Shown: piece by piece, positions 1-9,728 of the stretch
How positions within the stretch are numbered: position 1 is the stretch's first letter
Layout: every line of letters begins with the position of its first letter
Source: Pseudoxanthomonas winnipegensis
Lineage (GTDB): Bacteria; Pseudomonadota; Gammaproteobacteria; Xanthomonadales; Xanthomonadaceae
Length of the DNA: 64,000 nt
Assembly: GCF_004283755.1 (NCBI RefSeq)
Contig: NZ_SHMH01000002.1
Coordinates: 1-64,000, forward strand
Direction: 5' to 3'
Notes under the pieces: generated by a model
What the model was told of the DNA's origin: nothing
Seen by the model: the letters and a program-made list of their open reading frames with translations, nothing else
Database searches by the model: none
Made by a program: the position numbers and the translations under genes

Positions 1-5
1 CGCAT

Positions 6-18
6 ACTGTCAAAGAGC
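6..18 (-). promoter_or_regulatory. boxA antitermination element of an rRNA leader
   Basis: Read on the minus strand this is GCTCTTTGACAGT, close to the boxA core GCTCTTTAACA that loads NusB/S10 antitermination complexes on rRNA transcripts. It lies downstream of three tandem strong promoters, so the 16S rRNA gene should begin shortly beyond the left edge. No mature rRNA sequence is inside the window. Confidence 0.75.
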
Positions 19-79
19 TCGAAGTCGGCCTCAGCGCCTTCCTTCGTATCCTTCAGCGTTTCGCCGAAGTGAGCCGCCC

Positions 80-107
80 ATTATAGGGCGCTTTCGAAGT
101 TCGTCAA
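80..107 (-). promoter_or_regulatory. rRNA operon promoter, gene-proximal copy
   Basis: On the minus strand a -35 hexamer TTGACG (102-107) and a perfect -10 hexamer TATAAT (80-85) are separated by 16 bp. The -10 is followed by the GC-rich discriminator GGGCGGCTC and then CACTTCGGCG, a block that recurs after the other two promoters. GC-rich discriminators are typical of stringently controlled rRNA promoters. Confidence 0.85.
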
Positions 108-192
108 CACCTCGTGAGGAGGTCTTTTCGAACTTCGCTCCACCAGATCCGAAACCCTACCGCTGTTTCGTTTCCGCCGAAGCGAGCCGCCC

Positions 193-220
193 ATTATGAG
201 GCAGTTCCCGCATCCGTCAA
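193..220 (-). promoter_or_regulatory. rRNA operon promoter, middle copy
   Basis: On the minus strand TTGACG (215-220) and CATAAT (193-198) are separated by 16 bp, followed by the same GGGCGGCTCGCTTCGGCG discriminator block as its neighbours. Its -10 lies 113 bp upstream of the proximal -10. Confidence 0.82.
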
Positions 221-297
221 GTGCTTCGTGTGAGGCCCTTGGTGGACCCCGTCTCGTCGTGTGCCGGCTGGGCCGGAACCGTCGAAGCGGGCCGCGA

Positions 298-325
298 ATC
301 ATAGGCGCTTCCAGGAATTGGTCAA
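298..325 (-). promoter_or_regulatory. rRNA operon promoter, distal copy
   Basis: On the minus strand TTGACC (320-325) and TATGAT (298-303) are separated by 16 bp. A run of six A residues (331-336) just upstream of the -35 resembles an UP element. The discriminator (TCGCGGCCCGCTTCGAC) is a diverged form of the block in the other two copies. Transcription runs away from hglS at 534. Confidence 0.8.
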
Positions 326-533
326 GCGCTTTTTTCATGCCGGTGTCATCGGCGTTGCATTGCTGTTGCAGCGCGGGATCGGCAAGCCCAGGCGGGCGTT
401 GCCCATGTCGCTCAGGCGCGCAATGGAAGCGGCACGTTGTGGCGCTGCAGATGGCGCGCAGCCGGGCGGCCATCGACAATGCGCGTCCCAGCCGGGCGTG
501 CGGCCCAGGCCTTTCCCGCAGGAGCGCTCCACG

Positions 534-1889
534 ATGTCGCAAGGGTTCGTGTCGTCCGACCACATCCGCAGTCTGTTCGCGCAGGCGATGTCGGACATGT
601 ATCGCACCGAGGTGCCGCTGTACGGCACGCTGATGGAGCTGGTGGCGCAGGTCAACGCGCAGACGCTCCGCGCCGATCCCGCCCTGGAGGACCGGCTGAC
701 GCGCAACGACGAGCGGGCGCGACTGGATCAGGAGCGTCATGGCGCGATCCGGGTCGGCACGGCCGAGGAGCTGTTGATGCTGCGCCGGCTGTTCGCGGTG
801 ATGGGCATGGCGCCGGTGGGTTACTACGATCTGTCCGTCGCCGGGGTCCCGGTGCATTCGACCGCCTTCCGCCCGACCACGGCGCAGGCGCTGGCGGCCA
901 ATCCCTTCCGCGTGTTCACCTCGCTGCTGCGGCTGGAGCTGATCGACGACGCCGCGCTGCGCGCGCAGGCCGCGGACATCCTGGCCAGGCGCGACATCTT
1001 CACCGCTGGCGTGCGGGCGCTGATCGCCCAGTACGAACGCGACGGCGGGCTGGGCGAGGAGGATGGCAGGCGCTTTGTCGCCGAAGCGCTGGAGACCTTC
1101 CGCTGGCATGGCGATGCGACGGTCTCGCGCGCCACCTATCAGGCCTTGAGCGAGGCGCATCGGCTGATCGCCGACGTGGTGTGCTTCCACGGCCCGCATA
1201 TCAACCATCTCACGCCGCGCACGCTGGACATCGACGCTGCCCAGGCGCAGATGCTGGCGCGCGGGATCGAGGCCAAGGCGGTGATCGAGGGCCCGCCGCC
1301 GCGCGCGGTGCCGATCCTGCTGCGCCAGACCAGCTTCAAGGCGCTGGAGGAGGCGGTGTCCTTCCCGAACGGCGAGGCGGCCGAGGCCGGCACGCATACC
1401 GCGCGCTTCGGCGAGATCGAGCAGCGCGGCCTGGCGCTGACGCCGAAGGGCCGGGCGCTGTACGACGCGCTGCTGGACCAGGCGCGCGATGCGGGTGCAG
1501 GCAGCACCGGTGCGGACTATCCGGCGCGGCTGGCGGCGGCGTTTGCGCAGTTCCCCGATGATCTGGACACGCTGCGGCGCGAGGGCCTGGGCTACTTCCG
1601 CTACGCGCTGACCGGGCGCGGACGCGCGGCGCCGGTGGCCGAGCGCGATGCGCCGGCCGAGGTGCTGATCGCGCGCGGCCTGGCCACGGCCGACCCGATC
1701 GTCTACGAGGATTTCCTGCCGGTCAGCGCGGCCGGCATCTTCCAGTCGAACCTGGGCGGCGCCGAGCAGCATGCCTATGCGGCCAATGCGCGTCGGGCCG
1801 AGTTCGAGGCAGCGCTGGGGGCGCCGGTGGCCGATGAGTTCGCGATCTACGCAGGGCTGCAGGAGGCCTCGCTGCAAAGCCTGCGCTGA
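534..1889 (+). CDS. hglS: 2-oxoadipate dioxygenase/decarboxylase (HglS, DUF1338/YdcJ family)
   Basis: 451 aa. The family converts 2-oxoadipate to D-2-hydroxyglutarate with O2 and non-haem iron, a step of D-lysine/2-aminoadipate catabolism, in the cytoplasm. H69 and R73 (ERHGAIRVG) match the metal-binding His and substrate-binding Arg of characterised HglS, and FGEIEQRG carries the candidate metal Glu. The length fits E. coli YdcJ (about 447 aa). The start at 534 was chosen because an AGGAG lies just upstream; an in-frame extension to 261 would overlap the rRNA promoters. No other lysine-catabolism gene is nearby. Confidence 0.88.
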   Translation: MSQGFVSSDHIRSLFAQAMSDMYRTEVPLYGTLMELVAQVNAQTLRADPALEDRLTRNDERARLDQERHGAIRVGTAEELLMLRRLFAVMGMAPVGYYDLSVAGVPVHSTAFRPTTAQALAANPFRVFTSLLRLELIDDAALRAQAADILARRDIFTAGVRALIAQYERDGGLGEEDGRRFVAEALETFRWHGDATVSRATYQALSEAHRLIADVVCFHGPHINHLTPRTLDIDAAQAQMLARGIEAKAVIEGPPPRAVPILLRQTSFKALEEAVSFPNGEAAEAGTHTARFGEIEQRGLALTPKGRALYDALLDQARDAGAGSTGADYPARLAAAFAQFPDDLDTLRREGLGYFRYALTGRGRAAPVAERDAPAEVLIARGLATADPIVYEDFLPVSAAGIFQSNLGGAEQHAYAANARRAEFEAALGAPVADEFAIYAGLQEASLQSLR

Positions 1890-2085
1890 AGGGGCTGACC
1901 GCCCTTCCACGGCGACGATCGAGATTCGTCAGGTCTCGCGTCGCCGCGATCACCGCAATCTCCACCGCGATGCTCTGGTCTGCGGCGTTCAGGACTTGGC
2001 TCCGGAACACCGCCACGATGGGGCTCGCCTGTCGCCGCCGGGCCGCGTCGCATCCGTCGAGATGGCGGGCGCGTAGCCTGCGCAC

Positions 2086-3171
2086 ATGAGCAACTTCATC
2101 AAGGGCCGCGGCGCCGGCAGTCACCTGCCCGGCCGCTTCGAACGGACCGTCAACCAGGCCGAGGATGACGGCTGGCATGCCGAGGACAGCGAGGAATTCG
2201 CCGCGCCGCGCTTGCGCACGCAGGTCAGCGAGGAGACCGCGCGCAGCATCATCAGTCGTAACCAGTCGCCGGACGTGGGCTTCACCCAGTCGGTCAACCC
2301 TTACCGCGGCTGCGAGCACGGCTGCAGCTACTGCTTCGCCCGCCCCAGCCACGCCTATCTGAACCTGTCGCCGGGGTTGGATTTCGAGACGCGGCTGTTC
2401 GCCAAGACCAATGCGCCGGAGTTGCTGCGTCGCGAACTGGCCAGGCCCGGCTACGTGCCCAGCCCCATCGCGCTGGGGATCAACACCGACGCCTATCAGC
2501 CGATCGAGCGCAGGCTGCGGCTGACCCGGCGGCTGATCGAGGTGTTCGCCGAGACCCGCCACCCGTTCTCGCTGATCACCAAGAACGCGCTGGTCGAGCG
2601 CGACCTGGATCTGCTGGTGCCGCTGGCGCGCGACAATCTGGTCAGCGTGCACTTCTCGGTGACTTCGCTGGACCCGCGTCTGTCGGCGAGGCTGGAGCCA
2701 CGCGCATCGGCGCCGCATGCGCGGCTGCGCGCGATGCGCACCCTGCACGAGGCCGGAGTGCCCGTCGGGGTGATGGTGGCGCCGGTGATCCCGTGGATCA
2801 ACGACCAGGCGCTGGAAGCGGTGATGGAGGCAGCACGCGACGCCGGCGCCGAGTCCGCCGGCTACGTGCTGCTCCGCCTGCCGCACGAAGTGGCGCCGCT
2901 GTTCCGCGACTGGCTGCAGGCGCACCATCCCGACCGCGCCGCGCACGTGATGAGCACGGTGCGTCAGGCGCGCGGTGGCAAGGACTTCGACAGCGCCTTC
3001 GGCAAGCGCATGCGGGGCCAAGGGGTGTATGCCGACCTGCTGGCGCGACGCTTCGCGGTGGCGCACAGGCGCTTGGGTTATGCCGATACTCCCCGCCGAA
3101 GTCTGGACTGCAGCCGCTTCGTCAGGCCGTTGCCGCCGCGGCCGGCATCGCCGCAGGGCGTGTTGTTCTGA
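2086..3171 (+). CDS. PA0069-family radical SAM protein
   Basis: 361 aa. The 4Fe-4S/SAM motif CX3CX2C is intact (C76, C80, C83 in YRGCEHGCSYC), followed by a SplB-like TIM barrel with ITKNALVERDLDLL and conserved GINTDAYQPIE. The family is widespread in proteobacteria and its substrate is unknown; resemblance to spore photoproduct lyase suggests nucleic-acid repair or modification but does not prove it. The gene is preceded by about 195 bp with no visible gene. An imperfect copy of the end of hglS follows it. Confidence 0.85.
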   Translation: MSNFIKGRGAGSHLPGRFERTVNQAEDDGWHAEDSEEFAAPRLRTQVSEETARSIISRNQSPDVGFTQSVNPYRGCEHGCSYCFARPSHAYLNLSPGLDFETRLFAKTNAPELLRRELARPGYVPSPIALGINTDAYQPIERRLRLTRRLIEVFAETRHPFSLITKNALVERDLDLLVPLARDNLVSVHFSVTSLDPRLSARLEPRASAPHARLRAMRTLHEAGVPVGVMVAPVIPWINDQALEAVMEAARDAGAESAGYVLLRLPHEVAPLFRDWLQAHHPDRAAHVMSTVRQARGGKDFDSAFGKRMRGQGVYADLLARRFAVAHRRLGYADTPRRSLDCSRFVRPLPPRPASPQGVLF

Positions 3172-3230
3172 GCGCTTGCGTTCGCGAACCGCAGCGCTGT
3201 CGAGCTCGCCTCGCCATAGCCTTGCCGCGG

Positions 3231-3282
3231 CGCGGGAAGCCTCACTGCAGAGCCTGCGCTGAGGGCCTCACGGCGCTTCCAG
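3231..3282 (+). repeat. Second copy of the hglS 3' end
   Basis: This stretch closely resembles 1859-1910, which holds the last codons of hglS, its stop and about 20 bp of downstream DNA. It still reads EASLQSLR-stop with a few changes and then runs into the stop codon of the LysR gene. The two copies bracket the radical SAM gene as direct repeats. Confidence 0.7.
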
Positions 3283-4191
3283 CCGCTCCCACGGCGGCGG
3301 GTCGCCCAGCCGGGCGGTCAGGAATTCGACGAACCGCCGCACCCGCGGCGGCTGCAGCCGCGTCGGGGTGACGGCGCTGATGGACGTGACCGGCGGGCGC
3401 CAGTCGGGCAGCACCGCAACCAGCCGCCCGGCGCGCAGGTCGGCGGCGACATGCCAGAGCGAGTGCACGGCGATGCCCTGCCCGGCAAGCACGGCCTCGC
3501 GCAGGACCTCGCCGAAATTGCTCTCGAAGCGACTGGCCATGCGCACCCGCACGCTCTGCCGGTCCGGGCCGACCAGGGTCCAGACATCCTGGCGGCCGTC
3601 GCGCCCCATCAGCAGCACGCCATCGTGGGTGGCCAGGTCGGCCGGCGTCCCGGGCGTGCCCATCCGGCGCAGGTAATCGGGTGAGGCACACAAGACACGC
3701 GCATTGGAGGCCAGACTGCGCGCGTAAAGGCCCGAGTCGGCCAGCGGGCCGATGCGGATGGCCAGGTCGAAGCCTTCCTTCACCAGGTCCACCAGGTGAT
3801 CGCTCAGATGCGCGCTGACGCGCAGCCGGGGATGCAGACGCTGGAATTCCGGCAGCAGCGGCGCGACGTAGAGCATGCCGAACGACGCCGACAGGGTGAC
3901 GCGCAAGGTCCCCGAGACCTGCTGGGCGCTTTCGCGCAGGTCCTCGCCCAGGGCCTCCAGATCGCGGACCAGCACGCGGCCGCGCTCGGCCAGGGCCTGG
4001 CCCTCCGGCGTGGGATGCAGGCGGCGCGTGGTCCGGTGCAGCAGGCGCACGCCCAGCTCGCGCTCCAGGCGCTTGAGCCGCTGGCTGGCCACGGCGGCCG
4101 ACAGGTCCAGCTGGCGGGCGGCGGCGCTGATCGAGCCCAGGTCCAGCACCCGCAGGAACAAGGCGATGTCGCCGACGCGGTCCATGGCCAT
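3268..4191 (-). CDS. LysR-family transcriptional regulator
   Basis: 307 aa. The N-terminal winged helix (ISAAARQLDLSAAVASQRLK) is followed by a type 2 periplasmic-binding-like effector domain, the standard LysR layout and length. It is divergent from the MFS gene at 4288 and probably controls that gene and the aldo-keto reductase behind it. ATG at 4191 is used; ATG at 4185 is equally possible, and a TTG at 4197 is less likely. The short inverted repeat at 4194-4208 overlaps its 5' end, which suggests autoregulation. The ligand cannot be inferred. Confidence 0.9.
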   Translation of the reverse strand: MAMDRVGDIALFLRVLDLGSISAAARQLDLSAAVASQRLKRLERELGVRLLHRTTRRLHPTPEGQALAERGRVLVRDLEALGEDLRESAQQVSGTLRVTLSASFGMLYVAPLLPEFQRLHPRLRVSAHLSDHLVDLVKEGFDLAIRIGPLADSGLYARSLASNARVLCASPDYLRRMGTPGTPADLATHDGVLLMGRDGRQDVWTLVGPDRQSVRVRMASRFESNFGEVLREAVLAGQGIAVHSLWHVAADLRAGRLVAVLPDWRPPVTSISAVTPTRLQPPRVRRFVEFLTARLGDPPPWERLEAP

Positions 4192-4193
4192 TC

Positions 4194-4208
4194 TCAATGA
4201 AATATTGA
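4194..4208. promoter_or_regulatory. Candidate LysR operator
   Basis: TCAATGAAATATTGA is a perfect inverted repeat (TCAAT, 5-bp spacer, ATTGA) in an AT-rich spot between the divergent LysR and MFS starts. Such dyads with T and A at the arms are typical LysR sites. Which promoter it controls is inferred. Confidence 0.5.
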
Positions 4209-4287
4209 AAGCGATTCAGCATAGCAGCGGTTTTTCTTGCGCGGTCTCAGGCGCAGGCTGTGGAGCTCCCCTCCCCAAGGCGCCCCC

Positions 4288-5511
4288 ATGCCTGCCTCCT
4301 CGACTCCTTCGCGCATGCCGCTGGCGGTGTATGCGCTGACCGCCGGCGCCTTCGGCATCGGGACGACCGAATTCGTGATCATGGGCCTGCTGATGCAGGT
4401 CGCGACCGATCTGCACGTCGACCTCGCCAGCGCCGGGCTGCTGATCTCCGGCTACGCCCTGGGCGTGTTCGTCGGCGCGCCGGTGCTGACCGCCGCGACC
4501 GCACGCATGCCGCGCAAGGCGGTGCTGGTGGCGCTGATGGTGGTGTTCACCGTGGGCAACCTGGCCTGTGCGCTCGCTCCGAACTACGCCTTGCTGATGG
4601 CCGCGCGCGTGGTCACCTCGCTGGCGCACGGCACGTTCTTCGGCGTGGGCGCGGTGGTGGCGACCTCGCTGGTGCCGGAGGCGCGCAAGGCCTCGGCGAT
4701 CTCGATCATGTTCACTGGCCTGACGGTGGCCACGCTACTGGGCGTGCCGGCCGGCGCATGGCTGGGGCTGCACCACGGCTGGCGGGCGACGTTCTGGGCG
4801 GTGACGGCGATCGGCGTGGTGGCCACGCTGGTGATCGCGACCCTGGTGCCCCACGACCGCAATGCGCCGGCGCCGGGTTCGCTGCGCGAGGAAGCGGCGG
4901 CCGTGCTGCGCGCGCCCGTGCTGCTGGGCCTGCTGATGACCGTGCTGGGATTCGGCGGGATGTTCACGGTCTACACCTACATCCAGCCCTTGCTGACCCA
5001 GGTGACCGGCTTCGCCGAGGCGGCGGTGTCGCCGATCCTGCTGGTGTTCGGGGTCGGCATGATCCTGGGCAACCTGCTGGGCGGTCGGCTGGCCGACCGC
5101 AGCCTGCGTCCGGCGCTGCTAGGGACGCTGCTGGCGCTGGCCGTGGCGATGGGGCTGATCGGCCTGGCGCTGCACAGCCGCTGGGCGATGGTGGTGTTGA
5201 CCGGACTGCTGGGCGCGGCGGCGTTCGCCACGGTCTCGCCCTTGCAGCTGTGGGTGCTGCAGAAGGCGCGCGGCGCGCAGAGCCTGGCCTCGAGCCTGAA
5301 CATCGGCGCGTTCAACCTGGGCAACGCCCTGGGCGCTTGGCTCGGCGGCGTGGTGCTGGCGCGTGGCGCCGGCCTGACCGCGCTGCCGTGGATCGGCGCG
5401 CTGGTGCCGCTGTCCGCGCTGGTCGTGGCGGCCTGGGCGCTGCGCCTGGAGGCGCGCTCGGCCGCTGGCACTGCCTGCCCTCAACGCCTCGAAAGCGAAC
5501 AGGCTCGCTGA
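4288..5511 (+). CDS. MFS transporter, AraJ/YdhP-like drug-proton antiporter
   Basis: 407 aa with about 12 hydrophobic segments. The N-terminus FGIGTTEFVIMGLL is the hallmark of the AraJ/YdhP branch of the major facilitator superfamily, inner-membrane exporters driven by protons. The start is the ATG in front of MPASSTPSRMPLAVY; longer in-frame starts would overlap the intergenic operator. An aldo-keto reductase begins 43 bp downstream on the same strand and a LysR gene is divergent, suggesting an inducible export and detoxification unit. The substrate is unknown. Confidence 0.87.
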   Translation: MPASSTPSRMPLAVYALTAGAFGIGTTEFVIMGLLMQVATDLHVDLASAGLLISGYALGVFVGAPVLTAATARMPRKAVLVALMVVFTVGNLACALAPNYALLMAARVVTSLAHGTFFGVGAVVATSLVPEARKASAISIMFTGLTVATLLGVPAGAWLGLHHGWRATFWAVTAIGVVATLVIATLVPHDRNAPAPGSLREEAAAVLRAPVLLGLLMTVLGFGGMFTVYTYIQPLLTQVTGFAEAAVSPILLVFGVGMILGNLLGGRLADRSLRPALLGTLLALAVAMGLIGLALHSRWAMVVLTGLLGAAAFATVSPLQLWVLQKARGAQSLASSLNIGAFNLGNALGAWLGGVVLARGAGLTALPWIGALVPLSALVVAAWALRLEARSAAGTACPQRLESEQAR

Positions 5512-5554
5512 GCCTGGTCACCACACTCCCTCTTCTCGATACAGGATCACGCGC

Positions 5555-6616
<1,062 letters not shown>

Positions 6617-6726
6617 CAAACGAAGCGCTTGGCGTAGATTCGGAAAAACGCGACGCTTCGCGCGATCGAAGCCTGGCGGCTGATGGATCCAACGCTCGTT
6701 TCCTCGTTTAGAGAAGGAGTTCGAAG

Positions 6727-7260
6727 ATGGAACGCTGTCTAGTAGGGTTGTGTGCGGGCGCGCTGGCGCTCGCCAGCTTCGGTTGCGCGGCCACAGAGCT
6801 CACCGTGGCCAGGTATGAACAGGGCGTCGTGCCGGTGCTTGTGTCGGTCAACCGCCATGGCAAGGTGACGCTGGTCCGGGCGTCGCAAGCCCTGCGGCCC
6901 TCGATGGATAGGCTGCTTCGCAAGAATCTTAACGAAGCCATCGCCGGGCCGGCGCTGCGTGGCGACAAGCCGATCAACAGCCAGATCGTGATCCGCATGA
7001 AGCTGGATGTCACGCCGACACAGGACGGTCGTTACGCCGCCCAGTTCGTGCCAGTGGACAGCAAAGTGGTGCCGTACGGCGCATGGTCCTGGCGACTCGA
7101 TGGCGACCGCTATGCCTTGGTGGACGAGTTCCTCGGATCTCCGCTGCCGAACCAGGCCATGCCCCCGCAATTCAGGCAGGCACCATCGAGCCCGACGCCA
7201 CCGCCTTCGCAACCCCCGACTCCGCCGCCGTCGAATTCATCCGGTTCGAAACGCGTCTGA
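6727..7260 (+). CDS. Secreted hypothetical protein with proline-rich tail
   Basis: 177 aa of unknown function. Residues 1-21 look like a signal peptide (MERCLVGLCAGALALASFGC). The middle (ELTVARYEQGVVPVLVSVNRHG) recalls the periplasmic TonB-C-like fold, but no family was recognised with confidence. The last 35 residues are rich in Pro and Ser. An AAGGAG lies a few bases before the ATG. A second, broken copy of this gene follows at 7387-7904, so the locus is a tandem duplication. Confidence 0.7.
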   Translation: MERCLVGLCAGALALASFGCAATELTVARYEQGVVPVLVSVNRHGKVTLVRASQALRPSMDRLLRKNLNEAIAGPALRGDKPINSQIVIRMKLDVTPTQDGRYAAQFVPVDSKVVPYGAWSWRLDGDRYALVDEFLGSPLPNQAMPPQFRQAPSSPTPPPSQPPTPPPSNSSGSKRV

Positions 7261-7287
7261 CCTGACACGGCCGCGGGTGACCTCGGC

Positions 7288-7333
7288 AAAGGCCTGGGGG
7301 ACAGCACGGGCAGCAGTCCCGGCTCAGGCCTTT
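7288..7333. terminator. Long-loop inverted repeat after the secreted-protein gene
   Basis: AAAGGCCTG (7288-7296) and CAGGCCTTT (7325-7333) are exact inverted repeats of 9 bp around a 28-base loop, about 30 bp after the stop codon of the 6727 gene. There is no strong T-run, so termination is only a possibility. Confidence 0.4.
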
Positions 7334-7386
7334 GTCGGACCGCGTCGTCTCCTTCACTGAAGTCCACTGAAGCAGTTTGCATGTGA

Positions 7387-7904
7387 TCTCGCAGGTATGC
7401 GCTGACCGCTGGTCTTCTGCTGACGGCGGCAGTTCCCGTCCCCGGCCAAGGAATTGGCCATTGCGACTTATAAGAAGGCGTCATCCCCGTGCTGATCACC
7501 CTCAACAAGGAGGGCGAGGTCACCAGCATGGTGCCCCCCAGCGCCTGAAGCCCTCGGTCAACCGCCTGCTTCGCGAGACCATCGACCAGCTGGTGATCGA
7601 TCCTGCCCAGCGCAACGGGGAAGCCTCCAGCTCCCAGGCGGTCATCCGCATGAAGCTGGAATCGGTCGCACGCGATGACGGGCAGTACGATGCGCGCTTC
7701 GTCCCGATCGAGATCAAGTCCGTGCCCACGAGCGCCTGGGGCTGGAAGATCAACGGTCAGAGCTACGCGCTGGTCAACGGGAGCGACAATGCCCGCAACT
7801 ACAACGATGGCGTGCGGGAGAAGCCGTCTGCAAGGCAGTCCGAAGTCGGCGCGCCGCCCTCCAGCGGCACCCCCAACACGCCGCCGTCGGGCAAGAGCAT
7901 CTGA
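7387..7904 (+). pseudogene. Decayed duplicate of the 6727 secreted-protein gene
   Basis: Translation of successive frames recovers a paralogue of the upstream gene. A signal-like segment (RRYALTAGLLLTAAVPVPG) lies in one frame, ELAIATYKK (7451-7477) in the next, VIPVLITLNKEGEVTSMV (about 7480-7533) back in the first, and RLKPSVNRLLRETIDQLVID onward (from 7542) in the third. At least three frame changes are needed, some near short homopolymers such as the C-run at 7534-7539. No start codon gives the intact product. The C-terminal half (IRMKLESVARDDGQYDARFVP) stays well conserved, so decay is recent or partly a sequencing artefact. Confidence 0.75.
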
Positions 7905-7973
7905 AACGTGACTGGCCGCCCACGGCATGACCTTCGTGCCTGACGGCGGTCATCAAGACTCTGCACACTAGGG

Positions 7974-7993
7974 GGCGCTCCGAGAGGGGCGCC
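7974..7993 (+). terminator. Possible weak terminator
   Basis: GGCGC (7974-7978) pairs with GCGCC (7989-7993), followed by TTCTTCGTTTT. The stem is only about 5 bp, so this is a weak candidate for ending transcription before the acid phosphatase gene. Confidence 0.3.
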
Positions 7994-8020
7994 TTCTTCG
8001 TTTTCAGCACAGAGTCCACG

Positions 8021-9727
8021 ATGAGCCAGCACGACGACGATTTGCCCGAGTCCTCTCCCTCCGATCCGCAGCGCCGCCGGTTGCTGGGCGGGCTTGCCGC
8101 CGCGGGCGCCGCGCTGGGGCTGGGCGGCGAGGCCGCCGCCAAGACCGCCGGCGTCGGAGCCGCGGCTTCGGCCAAGGCCGGCAACCGCGCGGCCACGCCG
8201 GTCACCGATGCCCAGCTGCGCGAGCAGGTGCAGACCATCGTGGTGCTCTATGCGGAGAACCGCAGCTTCAACAACCTGTTCGCCGACTTCCCGGGACTGC
8301 AGCAGCCGTTGAATGCGCTCGACCCGGCCAAGGCGGTGCAGAAGGACCGCGACGGCACGCCGCTCAAGACCCTGCCGCCGATCTGGGACGGCATGGTGCC
8401 CGATGCCCAGGTGGTCAATCACCGCAGCTATCAGATCAAGCAGGAGGACATCACCGGCCTGCCCAACGCGCCGTTCGCGCTGCGCACGCCGGCCGGCGAG
8501 CCGCTGCCGCATGGCGTGGTCACGCGCGACCTAGTGCACGAGTTCTACCGCAACCAGATGCAGATCAACGGCGGCAAGAACGATGGCTTCGTCGCCTGGG
8601 GCGACACCGGCGCGCTGCTGATGGGGCACTACGCCGACACGGCGGTTAACCTGCGCCTGTGGCGGCTGGCCCAGCAGTACACGCTGTGCGACAACTTCTT
8701 CATGGGCGCCTTCGGCGGCTCGTTCCTCAACCACCAGTACCTAGTCGCCGCGCAGCCGCCGTTCTATCCGAACGCCGACAAGAGTCCGGCCAAGCTGCAC
8801 ATCGCCAAGACCGCCGACGGCAAGCCCGACGGCAAGGCGCTGATCCCGGCCGAGAACAGCCCGGCCAGCGCGATGGACGGCGTGGCCAAGTTCACCTCGC
8901 GCCCGACGCTGACGCCGGACTACTGGGCAGTCAACACGATCGGGCCGCCGTACTCGCCGGGCTTCAACGTGGACAAGGCCAACCCCGCGCTGGCCGATGC
9001 CAGCAGCGCCAACACCTGCCCGCCGCAGTCGCACAAGCACATCGGCGACATGCTGAGCGCCAAGGGCGTGGACTGGGCCTGGTACGCCGGTGCGTTTCAG
9101 GCGGCGCTGGACGGCATGGGCGACAGCAACGACGGCAGCTTCCCCAGCCATCCCAACTTCCAGGCGCATCACCAGCCGCTGAACTACTTCGCCTCGCTGG
9201 CGCCGGGCAGCGCGGCGCGCAAGCAGCACCTGCGCGATGGCGGCCTGGGCGAGACCGCGGCGACCAACAAGTTCATCGCCGACGCGCAGGCCGGCAAGCT
9301 GCCGCCAGTGGCGTTCTACAAGCCGCAGGGCAATCTCAACATGCATGCCGGCTACTCGGACATCGAGGCCGGCGACCGGCACCTGGCGGCGATCGTGCAC
9401 GCCCTGCAGAACAGCCCGCAGTGGAAGCAGATGGTCGTGGTGATCACCTTCGACGAGAACGGCGGCTGGTGGGACCACGTGGCGCCGCCCAAGGGCGATC
9501 GCTGGGGGCCGGGCACGCGCATCCCGGCGCTGGTGATCTCGCCCTTCGCCAAGCGCGGGCATGTGGACCACACGATCTACGACACCGGCTCGATCGCGCG
9601 CCTGATCACGCGCCGCTTCGGCCTGGAGAAGCTGCCGGGCCTGAAGCTGCGCGAGGACGCGATGGTCGCCGCCGGCGGCCCGCCGCCGGGCGATCTGACC
9701 GGCGCGCTGGATTTCAACCAGGCTTGA
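8021..9727 (+). CDS. Tat-exported phosphoesterase / acid phosphatase (AcpA/phospholipase C superfamily)
   Basis: 568 aa. A twin-arginine-type leader (DPQRRRLLGGLAAAGAALGL, residues 16-35) points to folded export to the periplasm. The core is the phosphoesterase fold shared by Burkholderia-type acid phosphatases and Francisella AcpA: the metal/nucleophile loop YAENRSFNNLF comes early, and ITFDENGGWWDHVAPP late. These enzymes release phosphate from organic phosphomonoesters or phospholipids. Its stop codon nearly abuts that of the convergent HxlR gene. The acid-phosphatase subfamily is preferred over true phospholipase C, with moderate certainty. Confidence 0.8.
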   Translation: MSQHDDDLPESSPSDPQRRRLLGGLAAAGAALGLGGEAAAKTAGVGAAASAKAGNRAATPVTDAQLREQVQTIVVLYAENRSFNNLFADFPGLQQPLNALDPAKAVQKDRDGTPLKTLPPIWDGMVPDAQVVNHRSYQIKQEDITGLPNAPFALRTPAGEPLPHGVVTRDLVHEFYRNQMQINGGKNDGFVAWGDTGALLMGHYADTAVNLRLWRLAQQYTLCDNFFMGAFGGSFLNHQYLVAAQPPFYPNADKSPAKLHIAKTADGKPDGKALIPAENSPASAMDGVAKFTSRPTLTPDYWAVNTIGPPYSPGFNVDKANPALADASSANTCPPQSHKHIGDMLSAKGVDWAWYAGAFQAALDGMGDSNDGSFPSHPNFQAHHQPLNYFASLAPGSAARKQHLRDGGLGETAATNKFIADAQAGKLPPVAFYKPQGNLNMHAGYSDIEAGDRHLAAIVHALQNSPQWKQMVVVITFDENGGWWDHVAPPKGDRWGPGTRIPALVISPFAKRGHVDHTIYDTGSIARLITRRFGLEKLPGLKLREDAMVAAGGPPPGDLTGALDFNQA

Positions 9728-9728
9728 A

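Noticed and set aside
1-60. 16S rRNA sequence inside the window
   Set aside because: These bases match a leader with boxA, not the conserved 16S 5' end; the mature RNA must lie further left.
81-1910. A 609-codon open frame on the minus strand opposite hglS and the rRNA promoters
   Set aside because: It is antisense to a clear enzyme gene, has Arg/Gln-rich non-globular composition and no ribosome site; long antisense frames are expected in DNA this rich in G and C.
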